Part shown: positions 15,712-22,610 of the stretch, one piece after another
Layout of the letters: every line of letters begins with the position of its first letter
How positions within the stretch are numbered: the first letter of the stretch is position 1
NCBI RefSeq assembly: GCF_963677155.1
Contig: NZ_OY781884.1
Span: forward strand, 5,142,501 to 5,206,500
Source: an uncultured Draconibacterium sp.
Lineage (GTDB): Bacteria > Bacteroidota > Bacteroidia > Bacteroidales > Prolixibacteraceae
Reading direction: 5' to 3'
Length of the DNA stretch: 64,000 nt
Notes under the pieces: model-generated
The model's input: the letters and a program-made list of their open reading frames with translations, nothing else
Database searches by the model: none
What the model was told of the DNA's origin: nothing
Program-made: the position numbers and the translations under genes

Positions 15712-16787
15712 TGGAAACAATTCGTAAACAAAATACTATTTTGCTTAAAGTCCTGTTTTATTTGGTCGCAGGTAGTTTTTTGTACATTACAATCAATTTC
15801 ATATTCCAGATTTATTACGACTATCCCAAAGAATACAGCCTGTCGCAACATATCGGAACTATTGTTTTAACAGCAATTTTAACAGAAGGCTTAATTTTTA
15901 TCAATTCATATCTTAAAAATCGGGAGAATTTTTCACAAAGCAATTTGCAACGTATCCTTGTTCTGGTTAGTGTCGATATAATATTTGTAATTACCCTTGT
16001 TAGTGCATCCGGTATTTTTCTGATGCTGACATTTGCGTCCGATGATAGAGTGATAATTACATTTTTTGATTTGCTAACGACTAATCTTGTTGCAATTTGC
16101 TATTCATTTATTATTGTGCTGGCGGTTTCTCTTTACGAAACAAACAGAAACCTGAGAATCTCGCTTATAAAAATGGAGCGATTTAAAAAAGAGAATGCAG
16201 AAGCGAAATTTCACTCCCTTAAAAAGCAACTCAGTCCGCATTTTTTATTCAATACGTTAAATACCCTTTATAATATAATTGACAAGGACAAAGAATTGGC
16301 AAAAGATTATCTCTTGAAAATAGCAGACATTTATCGTTATGTTCTAGAGAATGAGAACAACGAATTAATTGAACTAAAAAAGGAACTGGATTTTGCACAC
16401 GATTATGCATTTCTGATAGGTAAAAGATTTGGCGATGCTTTTGAATTTAATGTGAACGTTCCTGAAAAGTTGATGAATAAACATATTCCACCGCTTACAA
16501 TGCAAATATTGACCGAAAATGTCTTAAAACACAATAAGTTGGATTTGGCCAACAAGCTCATACTTTCGGTTTATGTTGCAAACAACAACGAACTGGTTAT
16601 TAAAAATAACATAACAGCTAAAAACGTTCAGAAAAACACAACCGGGTTAGGGTTACAGAATTTGAATAACCGCTATAGATACCTGGTTAACAACGAAATT
16701 ACAATAACGAATACCGAAACTGAGTTTGTCGTAAAAATTCCATTAATTGATGTAGAGAACTATGAAAGTATTAATCATAGAAGATGA
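15711..16787 (+). CDS. LytS-type sensor histidine kinase
   Basis: This is a 358-residue membrane sensor kinase. About four transmembrane helices occupy residues 10-145 with no recognisable extracellular domain. They are followed by a short coiled coil and a His_kinase (LytS/YehU-type) domain with the phospho-acceptor His177 in KQLSPHFLFNTLN. The ATPase end is shortened: ILTENVLKHN (N box) and GLGLQNLNNRYRY (G box). It should phosphorylate the LytTR regulator that overlaps its 3' end by 26 bases. Its TonB-receptor neighbour suggests that receptor occupancy or the imported ligand is the signal; this is inference. Confidence 0.92.
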   Translation: METIRKQNTILLKVLFYLVAGSFLYITINFIFQIYYDYPKEYSLSQHIGTIVLTAILTEGLIFINSYLKNRENFSQSNLQRILVLVSVDIIFVITLVSASGIFLMLTFASDDRVIITFFDLLTTNLVAICYSFIIVLAVSLYETNRNLRISLIKMERFKKENAEAKFHSLKKQLSPHFLFNTLNTLYNIIDKDKELAKDYLLKIADIYRYVLENENNELIELKKELDFAHDYAFLIGKRFGDAFEFNVNVPEKLMNKHIPPLTMQILTENVLKHNKLDLANKLILSVYVANNNELVIKNNITAKNVQKNTTGLGLQNLNNRYRYLVNNEITITNTETEFVVKIPLIDVENYESINHRR

Positions 16788-17526
16788 AAAAGCAGCCGTT
16801 GAAAATCTGGAATCGATGCTTAAAGTGTACGATTCCCAGATTGAAATTTCGGGATGGGTTACCAGCATAAAAGATGCAATCATCTGGTTTGAAAAAAACA
16901 GCATGCCCGATTTGCTATTTCTTGATATTTATTTATCAGATGGATTATCATTCGAACTGTTTAAGCAAATTGACCTTAAAATCCCGATTATTTTTACAAC
17001 TGCTTATCATCAATACGCCATTCAGGCATTTGAAGCCAACAGTGTAGATTATTTGCTAAAACCTTTTAAGCAGGAACGACTTAATCAAAGTCTTGATAAA
17101 TTTAAAGCGTTTCATGCAACAATTAACGATCGTTTATTACAGAAACTTAAACAGGTAATAGAAAATAACACATTTGAAACAACAAATTACAAAGAGCGTT
17201 TTCTTGTTAAATCCCGTAATAAGTTATTTGCAATCGATACCAATGAAATAGCTTACTTCCACCGCGATGAACTGGTATTTTTAACCACCTTTGATAAAAA
17301 CAAATTTATTGTTGAATATTCGCTGGATGAACTGGAAAGAATATTGCAGCCACGACAGTTTTTCAGGGCCAACAGGAAGCTAATTGTAAATATAAAGGCC
17401 ATCCGGTCAACAGATGTATATTCGAAAAGCAAGTTGCGGGTTAAACTGAATCCTGAATTTTATGAAGATATAATTGTAAGCCAGGAAAAATCGTCGCAAT
17501 TTAAAAGATGGTTAGACTTTGACTAA
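16762..17526 (+). CDS. LytTR-family response regulator
   Basis: This is a 254-residue two-component regulator. The receiver domain (residues 1-115) has IIEDEKAA, the phosphorylated Asp55 in LLFLDIYL, Thr in IIFTTAYH and Lys in YLLKPFK. Residues ~150-250 form a LytTR DNA-binding domain (RFLVKSRNKLFAI ... FFRANRKLIVNIKAI). LytTR domains bind short direct repeats; none was assigned here. The gene starts inside the kinase gene, so the proteins are translationally coupled. The likely target is its own operon or the receptor. A degenerate repeat (R7) begins 41 bp after its stop. Confidence 0.94.
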   Translation: MKVLIIEDEKAAVENLESMLKVYDSQIEISGWVTSIKDAIIWFEKNSMPDLLFLDIYLSDGLSFELFKQIDLKIPIIFTTAYHQYAIQAFEANSVDYLLKPFKQERLNQSLDKFKAFHATINDRLLQKLKQVIENNTFETTNYKERFLVKSRNKLFAIDTNEIAYFHRDELVFLTTFDKNKFIVEYSLDELERILQPRQFFRANRKLIVNIKAIRSTDVYSKSKLRVKLNPEFYEDIIVSQEKSSQFKRWLDFD

Positions 17527-17566
17527 TAGCAATCATAAAAATTTAGATCTCATCTTTTATTAGGAA

Positions 17567-17660
17567 GACCAGCATACAATAATAAGTAAAAATAATAGCT
17601 GTGATAGTGTTAATTCTGCGGCTTTAGTCTGCTTAAATTTTATACGTTTTGATAATTCAT
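17567..17660 (+). repeat. Truncated cassette-junction repeat R7
   Basis: The sequence CAATAATAAGTAAAAATAAT, then AGCTGTGATAG, followed by GCGGCTTTAGTCTGCTTAAA and CGTTTTGATAA, follows the left arm and centre of R4 and R5. It then loses similarity at ~17,660 and has no right arm. It is the last repeat in plus orientation; the next gene is on the minus strand, so this marks the meeting point of the two arrays. Confidence 0.6.
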
Positions 17661-17758
17661 TTTTTCCGAAATTGGATACTATGCCGATGAAGCCAGCATG
17701 CTCTATGTCATGTGTAGCCAGTATGTGCTTTTATCAATTCATATATTCTTTTTTTCTC

Positions 17759-18748
17759 TTATGTTCTTATGATGATAGAATATCCAATAAAATAACAAGT
17801 CCCATTTCTGAATTGTCCATTAGGATTTACGCCATTATAATATCGAATATAATGGCCAATTGACTTAACTGTATTTATTTTAGCAGGTGTATAGGAATAT
17901 CCCATATATGCGTTCAAAGACAAAACCCGTTCTTCTTTCTCTGTATTTTTATAATTATATTTGATACGATTACGTAACTCCAATGAAGCTAATGGTTTCC
18001 AATGATTATTGGTAAGGAAGCCATTTGTTTTTTTATAGTTTACATTAAAATATGTTTCTCCATTACGTTTACTTGGATATAAAGTATTACCACCAATCTC
18101 ATTTTCGGATAATGTATAATAGCCTTTCTTCGGATTTATTAATCCCATAAACCCAATTTTTAAAGAAATGGAATTTTCATTTAATACTTCCGGGTCGTTT
18201 AAAATTAAACTAAGCTCATAGTATTCATATGAAACATTAACCCTATAAAAACTTGTATCATCTTGAAATCCAGAAATAATGAATTCATCACCAAGATGGG
18301 TACTTTCATGTGCAAATGGTTTTAACTCAAATGAAATGTTTTTGATATACGGATTCTCAACTTTTAAATGTCCTGAAAACGATAATCCGAATCGATAATC
18401 TGTATTTATTATTGGAGATGTTGTTTTTTCCAGAGGATACCAAACCATATGACTACTTACTGGAATTGATAATGCCCATAAGAATTTATTTCTAGTTGAA
18501 TAGAATATTGGTAAATCTAATCCCAAGTGAATTTCATTAACCGACAATTTCTTAACATCATTTCCTGAAATTTTTGTACTCTCCACAAATCCAAATGATA
18601 GATTGTTTAATGTGCTGTTAATCTCAGAAATAAAAGGTTTGTTAAACTCTCTGGTTGTAAATAAAAACAAACCTTTATCATTCTGACAAAAAACATTATT
18701 AGATGATAATACTATAAAAATGGATATTGTTAATTTAAAATATTTCAT
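17759..18748 (-). CDS. Outer-membrane protein, possibly DUF1207-like
   Basis: This is a ~329-residue exported protein with a signal peptide ending NNVFCQ. The body is strand-rich and aromatic (YRFGLSFSGHLKV, YRVNVSYEYYELSLIL) and ends with a strand-like IGYSIIIRT. The segment FELKPFAHESTHLGDEF, in which a His-Glu-Ser precedes HLGDE, reminds me of DUF1207 outer-membrane proteins; this is a tentative family call. The start is set at the second Met (18748); Met at 18754 is also possible. It is the last gene of the minus-strand array and ends opposite the plus-strand operon. Confidence 0.65.
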   Translation of the reverse strand: MKYFKLTISIFIVLSSNNVFCQNDKGLFLFTTREFNKPFISEINSTLNNLSFGFVESTKISGNDVKKLSVNEIHLGLDLPIFYSTRNKFLWALSIPVSSHMVWYPLEKTTSPIINTDYRFGLSFSGHLKVENPYIKNISFELKPFAHESTHLGDEFIISGFQDDTSFYRVNVSYEYYELSLILNDPEVLNENSISLKIGFMGLINPKKGYYTLSENEIGGNTLYPSKRNGETYFNVNYKKTNGFLTNNHWKPLASLELRNRIKYNYKNTEKEERVLSLNAYMGYSYTPAKINTVKSIGHYIRYYNGVNPNGQFRNGTCYFIGYSIIIRT

Positions 18749-18837
18749 AAGCATTATCTGGTTAACCTATGCTATTTCTTAGAGTTAAAAATATTATGAA
18801 ATTAGAGATAAATTAGAAGTCCTCAGATCAGCACTAC

Positions 18838-18949
18838 TGACAACGGGGAATTGTGTATGTGTAGTGGCAAATTGTGGACTTCTTCCCTATCGAACTGATA
18901 TGCACTAGCATTTTGCGCTACTACATTACTTATACAAGAGTTGGCTGCT
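18838..18949 (-). repeat. Cassette-junction repeat R8 (minus orientation)
   Basis: On the minus strand it begins GCAGCCAACTCTTGTATAAG, then TAATGTAGTAGCGC, and ends GCCACTACACATACACAATT, then CCCCGTTGTCAG. The arms pair over about 25 bp. It starts 4 bp after the stop of the SIMPL gene. The core is shorter and less conserved than in R3-R5. Confidence 0.7.
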
Positions 18950-18953
18950 GTGC

Positions 18954-19661
18954 TTAATTTAATTCAAATCGAGCTAATATCAAGTATTCTAATTTAATTG
19001 TTTCAAATTCTATATCTGGAGCCTTGTCCTTGCTTAAATTACTTACTCCACGAATCACAATATTTGAGTTAACTCCAGCGGCATGACCTGTCATTGCTTT
19101 AAAAACATGGTTGTTAAGTTCTTGAATAAAAATTGCTTTTCCACATGATTGGTTTATCGCATTTGTCAATGATTCTGCTTTACTTTTTGCTGCTTTAATT
19201 GCTTCAACTTTTACTTGTTGTCTATAATTCTGAATCTCTGAATGATCAACACGTTCAACTGTTATGTTAGAAATATCAATTAATTCAAGTTCTTTAAAAA
19301 CAGAACCAGCTGTTTTTGCATCAGGCACTTTTAGCTGGAATATTTTTACTGAATTAATCTCAGAGGCTTTTATCCAATAATTTTTTAAATTACTTGCTAT
19401 ATCTTTTACAGCAAGGTCTTTTGAAATATCAATCCCAATTTCGACAAGTTTATTAATCATTGATTTTTCTTTTTCATCTAAATGCTCTTTTCCCTTAAAA
19501 TCTTTTTCGTTCAATATAATTTTCAAATAAATCTCATTGGGAATTATTTCCATTTCCGCCTTACCTGTTACTTCAATGAAATTTTGGTCAATAAAGTTCT
19601 TTGTCTGTGAAAAACAATTTATTGAAAAAACAGTCAAGGTTATTAAAATTAATTTTCTCAT
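18954..19661 (-). CDS. SIMPL-domain (DUF541) exported protein
   Basis: This is a 235-residue protein with a signal peptide (MRKLILITLTVFSINCFSQ) and one SIMPL/DUF541 domain: FIEVTGKAEMEIIPNEIYLK, then ELELIDISNITVERVDH and AKSKAESLTNAINQSCGKAI. SIMPL proteins are periplasmic or surface proteins of poorly defined function linked to stress tolerance. The start is set at 19661 because it opens the signal peptide; the frame continues upstream to 19859, but that extension is translated from repeat R9 and is spurious. The first Met is preceded by ~50 bp of AT-rich DNA. It is a single-gene cassette. Confidence 0.85.
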   Translation of the reverse strand: MRKLILITLTVFSINCFSQTKNFIDQNFIEVTGKAEMEIIPNEIYLKIILNEKDFKGKEHLDEKEKSMINKLVEIGIDISKDLAVKDIASNLKNYWIKASEINSVKIFQLKVPDAKTAGSVFKELELIDISNITVERVDHSEIQNYRQQVKVEAIKAAKSKAESLTNAINQSCGKAIFIQELNNHVFKAMTGHAAGVNSNIVIRGVSNLSKDKAPDIEFETIKLEYLILARFELN

Positions 19662-19707
19662 AATCAGTTTGTATATTATTATTTTAAGTTCGTTTGTGTC
19701 TCGCATT

Positions 19708-19842
19708 GCTGCCAATGGTCGGTACATGTTGTTGAGCGGATTTCGGAAATTGTTCCTGTCCGAAGGATACGGAACAATGAAACGAGAATCCGCAGTTGGC
19801 GTACGACCAAACCTGTCCAGCGATACGTACATTGTTATCGTG
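19708..19842 (-). repeat. Cassette-junction repeat R9 (subfamily B)
   Basis: On the minus strand it runs from ATAACAATGTACGTATCGCT to ACATGTACCGACCATTGGCA. Its centre (GTACGCCAACTGCGGATTCT, then CTTCGGACAGGAA and TCCGAAATCCGC) is nearly identical to R2, 17 kb away on the other strand. The inner stem GCGGATT/AATCCGC is kept. It separates the porin gene at 19910 (upstream) from the SIMPL gene. Confidence 0.75.
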
Positions 19843-19909
19843 TCGTTTTCTTTGTTCAATTATTATTAGTCTAAAAATCTGAAATTGCATTCAAATATCA
19901 AGTGAAGAA

Positions 19910-20566
19910 TTATTTGATGTAATATTTAATACCACCGTAAAAACTGTAAGTAATATGTCTTAATTCTCCTCCATCTATTGTCCTTGGATGTTTATTGTGG
20001 TGTGTAATACTTCGGTCATACCTCACTCCGAAATTTAGAGCGATGTTGGTTAATAGATTTAATTCCAAGCCAGCATCAACAATTCCGCTGACATCAATCC
20101 TTTTTGTGTTATGAGCTAAAGACACATCCGAATTAAGCTCTTCTGCATCAATAAGGACCGAAGGAGAAAAGCCTGCTGATCCATAAATTTTCATTTTTTG
20201 CCCATATTTGTAACGCAAAAGAATTGGGAATGAGATATAATTAAAAGATGATTTATTGTCAACTCTAAACATTGATTCAGGTGGAGGTGGAGCAACGGAT
20301 GATAAAGATGAGAAATAATGTTCTGAAAATCCTTTTTCCTCATAGTTTACTTCTAATACGCAAAAGAAATCATTAAATAACCGCAACTCGGCACTCAGTC
20401 CGAAAATGGGTGTTAAGTATCTGTCTTTATACATTGTCATACCTTCCCAAGGTTCGGTTCTATGAACTGAGGAGAACAATGCACCTCCATTAATTCCGAT
20501 GGACAAATTTTGACCACATACTATAATGGAAGAGAATACAAAGACCAAAAACAAGAGATTTTTCAT
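19910..20566 (-). CDS. Porin-family outer-membrane beta-barrel protein
   Basis: This 218-residue protein has a signal peptide (to SSIIVCGQ) and the short eight-strand-type barrel common in Bacteroidota (PorT/OMP_b-brl_2-like). Strands include LSIGINGGALFSS, GLSAELRLFNDFFCVLEVNY, MKIYGSAGFSPSVLI and IALNFGVRYDRSI, ending YSFYGGIKYYIK. A Pro-rich loop (APPPPESMF) lies between strands. Such proteins bind or pass small molecules in the outer membrane, but no function can be assigned. It is a single gene between repeats R14 and R9. Confidence 0.8.
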   Translation of the reverse strand: MKNLLFLVFVFSSIIVCGQNLSIGINGGALFSSVHRTEPWEGMTMYKDRYLTPIFGLSAELRLFNDFFCVLEVNYEEKGFSEHYFSSLSSVAPPPPESMFRVDNKSSFNYISFPILLRYKYGQKMKIYGSAGFSPSVLIDAEELNSDVSLAHNTKRIDVSGIVDAGLELNLLTNIALNFGVRYDRSITHHNKHPRTIDGGELRHITYSFYGGIKYYIK

Positions 20567-20652
20567 TGTAATTAGGTTTTATTACAAGAGGTTATAATTT
20601 CAATTTTGGTTGCGTTCCGTTTCCAAATTTAAATCTGCATAGCTTTTTTTTA

Positions 20653-20790
20653 TGCGACACAGCGGCAAGTGCATGATTTTGTAATGAATTGCGTACTTTA
20701 AGCTTATCAAGTTCCCACTCAAATTTAATGCGAGTAAAAACAGCCTCTTACCTCCGGAAACCTGATGAGTTATACACATTGTCGTGCGTT
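20653..20790 (-). repeat. Cassette-junction repeat R14 (subfamily A)
   Basis: On the minus strand it begins GCACGACAATGTGTATAACT, then CATCAGG, and ends AAAATCATGCACTTGCCGCT. The centre CTCGCATTAAATTTGAGTGG, then AACTTGATAAGC and TTAAAGTACGCAAT, is clearly the same as R3 on the plus strand. It begins 8 bp after the methyltransferase stop codon. Confidence 0.75.
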
Positions 20791-20797
20791 CGTTTTT

Positions 20798-21565
20798 TTA
20801 TTTCTTAGTCAATTTGCATATCATAAAATCACTCTCCTCTATGTTAAATTCACCGAAAGAATAGTCTCCATAAATTTTCGTGATTTCCATGTCTGTTTTC
20901 GAAATCATTTCTCTCAATGTGTTTAATTGGATTGGCTTAAAATTTATTTCTAAATATCTTTTCTCAGTCATTATATTATCAGAATTGTAAATCTCATAAA
21001 ACTGATAACCTGAAACAATTTCCTCTTTTTGATTGTATTGATTAGTGTATGACAAAATCATTTCTTTGTCTTCATCAACGGAGAATTTTCCAATTACCCT
21101 CATTTTTCCATCTGCCTGTTTCAGCCTGTTTTCAGGATTTTGTAATGTCAAAATGAAAGTCCCGCCAGTTTCAAGATGGTCTGAGATACATTTTAAGGCT
21201 TCTTGCTGTTTTTTTGTTGACAATATTTCGCTTAGAGAATGGAATGGTAATATTATCAATCCAAATTTTTTATCAAGCTTAAGATTAGTTACATCCATCT
21301 TTACGATGTCAACAGAATAACCGTCATTTTCGATTTTTTTCTTGAATGAGTTAATCATTTCTTTTGAATAATCAACGCAGGTCATTTTTCTGCCAGCTTT
21401 TAACAGAGGGATTGAAACTCTGCCAGTACCACACATAAGCTCTAATATCTCTCCTCTATAATTTTCTGTCTCTTTTATGAAAAATGGAACATCAAAATCT
21501 ACATTTACATAGAAATCGTAAATGTCAGCAACCTTGTCAAAATTAATTGTGTTTGTATCTTTCAT
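20798..21565 (-). CDS. Class I SAM-dependent methyltransferase
   Basis: This 255-residue Rossmann-type methyltransferase shows the SAM-binding motif I ILELMCGTGRVSIPLL (residues ~40-55), with the E/DxGxGxG pattern as ELMCGTG. Motif II is MTCVDYSKEMI, with Asp for the ribose hydroxyls, and a later strand is FGLIILPFHSL. The substrate is unknown; the plan fits the small-molecule Methyltransf_25-type group. No membrane segments are present. It is a single-gene cassette between R14 and the reduced repeat at 21589. Confidence 0.88.
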   Translation of the reverse strand: MKDTNTINFDKVADIYDFYVNVDFDVPFFIKETENYRGEILELMCGTGRVSIPLLKAGRKMTCVDYSKEMINSFKKKIENDGYSVDIVKMDVTNLKLDKKFGLIILPFHSLSEILSTKKQQEALKCISDHLETGGTFILTLQNPENRLKQADGKMRVIGKFSVDEDKEMILSYTNQYNQKEEIVSGYQFYEIYNSDNIMTEKRYLEINFKPIQLNTLREMISKTDMEITKIYGDYSFGEFNIEESDFMICKLTKK

Positions 21566-21588
21566 TTCTTAATTCTCCTTGTAATCGG

Positions 21589-21649
21589 CTCGGTCAGTAG
21601 GACGCACACTACCGACCACGCTATAAAATTTACACATTCTTGGCGGTAG
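21589..21649 (-). repeat. Reduced cassette-junction repeat (minus orientation)
   Basis: On the minus strand it reads TACCGCCAAGAATGTGTAAA, then TTTTATAGCG, close to the usual left arm. It goes straight into a hairpin (GGTCGGTAG / CTACTGACC) that replaces the normal core and right arm. It occupies most of the space between the hydrolase stop and the methyltransferase start and is probably a shortened copy. Confidence 0.5.
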
Positions 21650-21651
21650 TT

Positions 21652-22425
21652 TTATTCTTTTAAAAATTGTTTAATAGTCAATAAAAATTGTTCTTTTTGG
21701 TCTTCAAATACCACATGACTAGCATTTGGAATCGTTACAACTTTCGATTTTTTTATCATTTCAGATGCTTCTATTAAGTCATTATCGGAAATTATTGGGT
21801 CACTTTCTCCTCTCAGAAGAAGTGTTTCACACGATATATTTTTAATTTCTTCATTTGGGTATCCAGAACTGCTTTCATCAAGCCATAATCTGACTAATTC
21901 CTTACCGAGTTTGTCAACATCCGGGTCCGGGTTATACTCTTCATAAACAGCATAATTTGAAGGAAATTGTTCCTTTAAAATCTCTCCTGTAATTTTTAAG
22001 AAAACTCCTTTCATTGGTTGGATGTTTTTTACATGCCAGCGGGAACCAATTGTGATGAGTTTTTTAATTTTTAATTTGGAAAATGAAGCAAGGCGATAAG
22101 CAACGATACCTCCATCACTAAATCCCAAAATAGTTAACTCATCTATTTCTAAATGTTTCAATATCGTTTCTATATCTTTTTGTAGTAATTCGTACGTCAA
22201 GTCCTCGTTGCCAAGAGTCGATTTACCCTGCCCGCGGGAATCAATTCCGATAATCTTGTATTGGGTAAGCAGGTCTGGCATTATATCATTAAAGTTTTCA
22301 ATATTGCCAAAACCTCCATGTAAAACCAATAATGGAGGAAAATCTTCTGCTCCAATTACCTCATAATAAATATCCGCACTCTCAATATTTACATTTTTTC
22401 CTGATGTGTGATTAAATCCTTTCAT
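21652..22425 (-). CDS. Alpha/beta hydrolase, cytoplasmic
   Basis: This is a ~257-residue hydrolase with the complete triad: Ser in ILGFSDGGIVAY, Asp in RGESDPIIS and His in PNASHVVFED. The oxyanion strand is LLVLHGGFGN and the following turn is GIDSRGQGKSTLG. This is the general esterase/haloperoxidase-like layout; the substrate cannot be told. There is no signal peptide, unlike the hydrolase at 2819. The ATG at 22425 is chosen over a TTG at 22440. Upstream lies the IS110 remnant; downstream, within 2 bp, is the reduced repeat. Confidence 0.87.
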   Translation of the reverse strand: MKGFNHTSGKNVNIESADIYYEVIGAEDFPPLLVLHGGFGNIENFNDIMPDLLTQYKIIGIDSRGQGKSTLGNEDLTYELLQKDIETILKHLEIDELTILGFSDGGIVAYRLASFSKLKIKKLITIGSRWHVKNIQPMKGVFLKITGEILKEQFPSNYAVYEEYNPDPDVDKLGKELVRLWLDESSSGYPNEEIKNISCETLLLRGESDPIISDNDLIEASEMIKKSKVVTIPNASHVVFEDQKEQFLLTIKQFLKE

Positions 22426-22452
22426 ATTACTTTTTTTCAATTCTGACTATCG

Positions 22453-22608
22453 TTAAAATTCCAGGCTGGAGTTCAGTGAGTTTGCCAAGTGTCGAAGAGT
22501 AATTTTCAGTTGGTTGCTTCTTTTGGGAACTCTGTTACTCATGATTCTTCCGCCCAATATTTTATTGTTTTCGAGCCAGCCGTAACCAGGAGCAAAATTG
22601 TTTGGTGC
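22453..22608 (-). pseudogene. C-terminal fragment of an IS110-family transposase
   Basis: An open stretch on the minus strand reads APNNFAPGYGWLENNKILGG, then RIMSNRVPKRSNQLKITLRH and LANSL before a stop. The W-L-x3-NKI-x-GG-x3-S pattern followed by an (A)LR-x-A-x-SL helix matches the C-terminal region of IS110/IS1111 transposases (SWLGL.P..KISGGK...ALR.AA.SL). The rest of the element is absent. It fills the space between the hydrolase and the 531-residue protein where a cassette repeat would be expected, so the insertion or deletion probably removed that repeat. Confidence 0.55.
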
Positions 22609-22610
22609 TT

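Noticed and set aside
17672..17863. 63-codon plus-strand frame (MDTMPMKPACSM...)
   Set aside because: Composition is not gene-like and it overlaps the end of the minus-strand gene at 17759; treated as chance.
19537..19869. 110-codon plus-strand frame
   Set aside because: It runs antisense through the SIMPL gene start and repeat R9; the sequence is repeat-derived.
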